This document shows, piece by piece, positions 63,614 to 64,000 of a stretch of 64,000 nt of DNA. The DNA is taken from assembly GCF_000721605.1 (NCBI RefSeq), contig NZ_JOIZ01000004.1:124001-188000 (forward strand), read 5' to 3'. This DNA is from Streptomyces sp. NRRL S-37. GTDB lineage: Bacteria; Actinomycetota; Actinomycetes; Streptomycetales; Streptomycetaceae. Within the stretch, counting starts at the first letter, position 1. Each line of letters starts with the position of its first letter. The position numbers and the translations under genes were made by a program. The notes beneath the pieces were generated by a model. That model worked only from the letters and a program-made list of their open reading frames with translations, had not been told where the DNA came from and did not search any database.

Positions 63614-64000
63614 GTGAGACGAGTGCGCCCGGGGACGACAGCGTCTCGCGGTGCCGGCTCCCGTGCGGCCGACGGCGAGCGCGCCCTGAGCAGTGTCGCG
63701 GCCGGTGACCGGTTCCAGGGCGGCGGCGACCCCCGTGACCTGCCACGCCTGTGGCACGTCACCCTCAGCGTCTCCGGCCGGCCGGCCCCGGTCACGGAGG
63801 TCCGGCGGGCGCTGGAACAGCTCGCCCACGACCACCCCTTCCTGCTGACCAGCCGCTACGCCGACGACCACGCGGAGATTCGCTACTGGGAGGAGGCCCG
63901 CGACCTGCACGACGCGGCCGCCGTGGCGCTGCGCCTGTGGGGCGAACACCGCCGGACCGCCGGCCTGCCGCCCTGGGAGATCGTCGGCCTGGAGGTCATC
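63614..64000 (+). CDS. conserved hypothetical protein, N-terminal part (runs off window)
   Basis: An open frame from GTG 63614 with GAAGGAGG 5-12 bases upstream, running 129 codons to the window end. After a basic N-terminus (residues 1-25) it reads LPRLWHVTLSVSG, EVRRALEQLAHDHPFLLTSRY, EIRYWEEARDLHDAAAVALRLW and LPPWEIVGLEV. This matches a conserved actinobacterial hypothetical protein I associate with the proBA region; I know no function. Codon use is typical of the genome, so it is a real gene. The 133-bp gap after proB has no terminator. Confidence 0.75.
   Translation, partial: MRRVRPGTTASRGAGSRAADGERALSSVAAGDRFQGGGDPRDLPRLWHVTLSVSGRPAPVTEVRRALEQLAHDHPFLLTSRYADDHAEIRYWEEARDLHDAAAVALRLWGEHRRTAGLPPWEIVGLEVI

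Overview
This is a very GC-rich actinobacterial chromosome segment, almost certainly Streptomyces. Supporting signs are the GC bias at third codon positions, the many GTG starts, the clpP1-clpP2-clpX, mreBCD-pbp2-rodA and rne-rplU-rpmA-obg-proB gene orders, a 1355-residue RNase E/G with long disordered arms, and the typical Streptomyces intergenic inverted repeats. There is no rRNA, CRISPR array, integrase or insertion sequence. The window is conserved chromosome core with one large cell-wall accessory block.

Layout. 1-8.9 kb: the tail of bioY, a convergent amino-acid permease whose reading frame stays open into bioY, rpiB, a tandem-repeat intergenic tract, a Nei-type DNA glycosylase, an Eis-like acetyltransferase, a SpoIIE-type phosphatase, a MESH1-like HD hydrolase, an acyltransferase-3 membrane protein and a 64-residue membrane protein. 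8.98-9.29 kb: divergent tRNA-Gly(TCC) and tRNA-Pro(TGG). 9.4-14.3 kb: protein quality control (tig, clpP1, clpP2, clpX). 14.3-20.6 kb: a proline-rich membrane protein, valS, folC, a DUF4233 protein and ndk. 20.9-27.4 kb: the elongation/sporulation wall machinery mreB, mreC, mreD, pbp2 and rodA. 27.4-35.6 kb: a CYTH-CHAD protein, a radical SAM protein (TIGR03960) and its DUF2344 partner, separated by three lineage-type genes (lipoprotein, DUF2637 protein, TM-repeat protein). 35.9-40 kb: RNase E/G.

40.2-62.2 kb holds a cell-wall glycopolymer locus in two blocks around rplU-rpmA-obg. Block one is rmlA-rmlB-rmlD-GT2-rmlC (dTDP-L-rhamnose plus a large glycosyltransferase). Block two has an FG-GAP exoprotein, a Tat-exported PhoD-type phosphodiesterase, a sulfotransferase-like P-loop protein, a fused cytidylyltransferase/SDR reductase that looks like a one-protein CDP-ribitol synthase, two membrane-anchored TagF/TarL-like polymerases, a second GT2 and a polysaccharide pyruvyltransferase. 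Read together these predict a polyol-phosphate wall teichoic acid carrying rhamnose and possibly pyruvyl or sulfo groups. The window ends with proB and the start of a conserved hypothetical gene.

Regulatory DNA is also informative. Several genes (valS, folC, the SpoIIE phosphatase, the HD protein, the CYTH-CHAD gene) have a TANNNT or similar -10 hexamer only 6-9 bases before the start codon, as expected of leaderless mRNAs. Convergent pairs are separated by near-perfect hairpins, the largest (about 170 bp) at 58.43-58.60 kb. All functional calls rest on reading the sequence; no database search was run.
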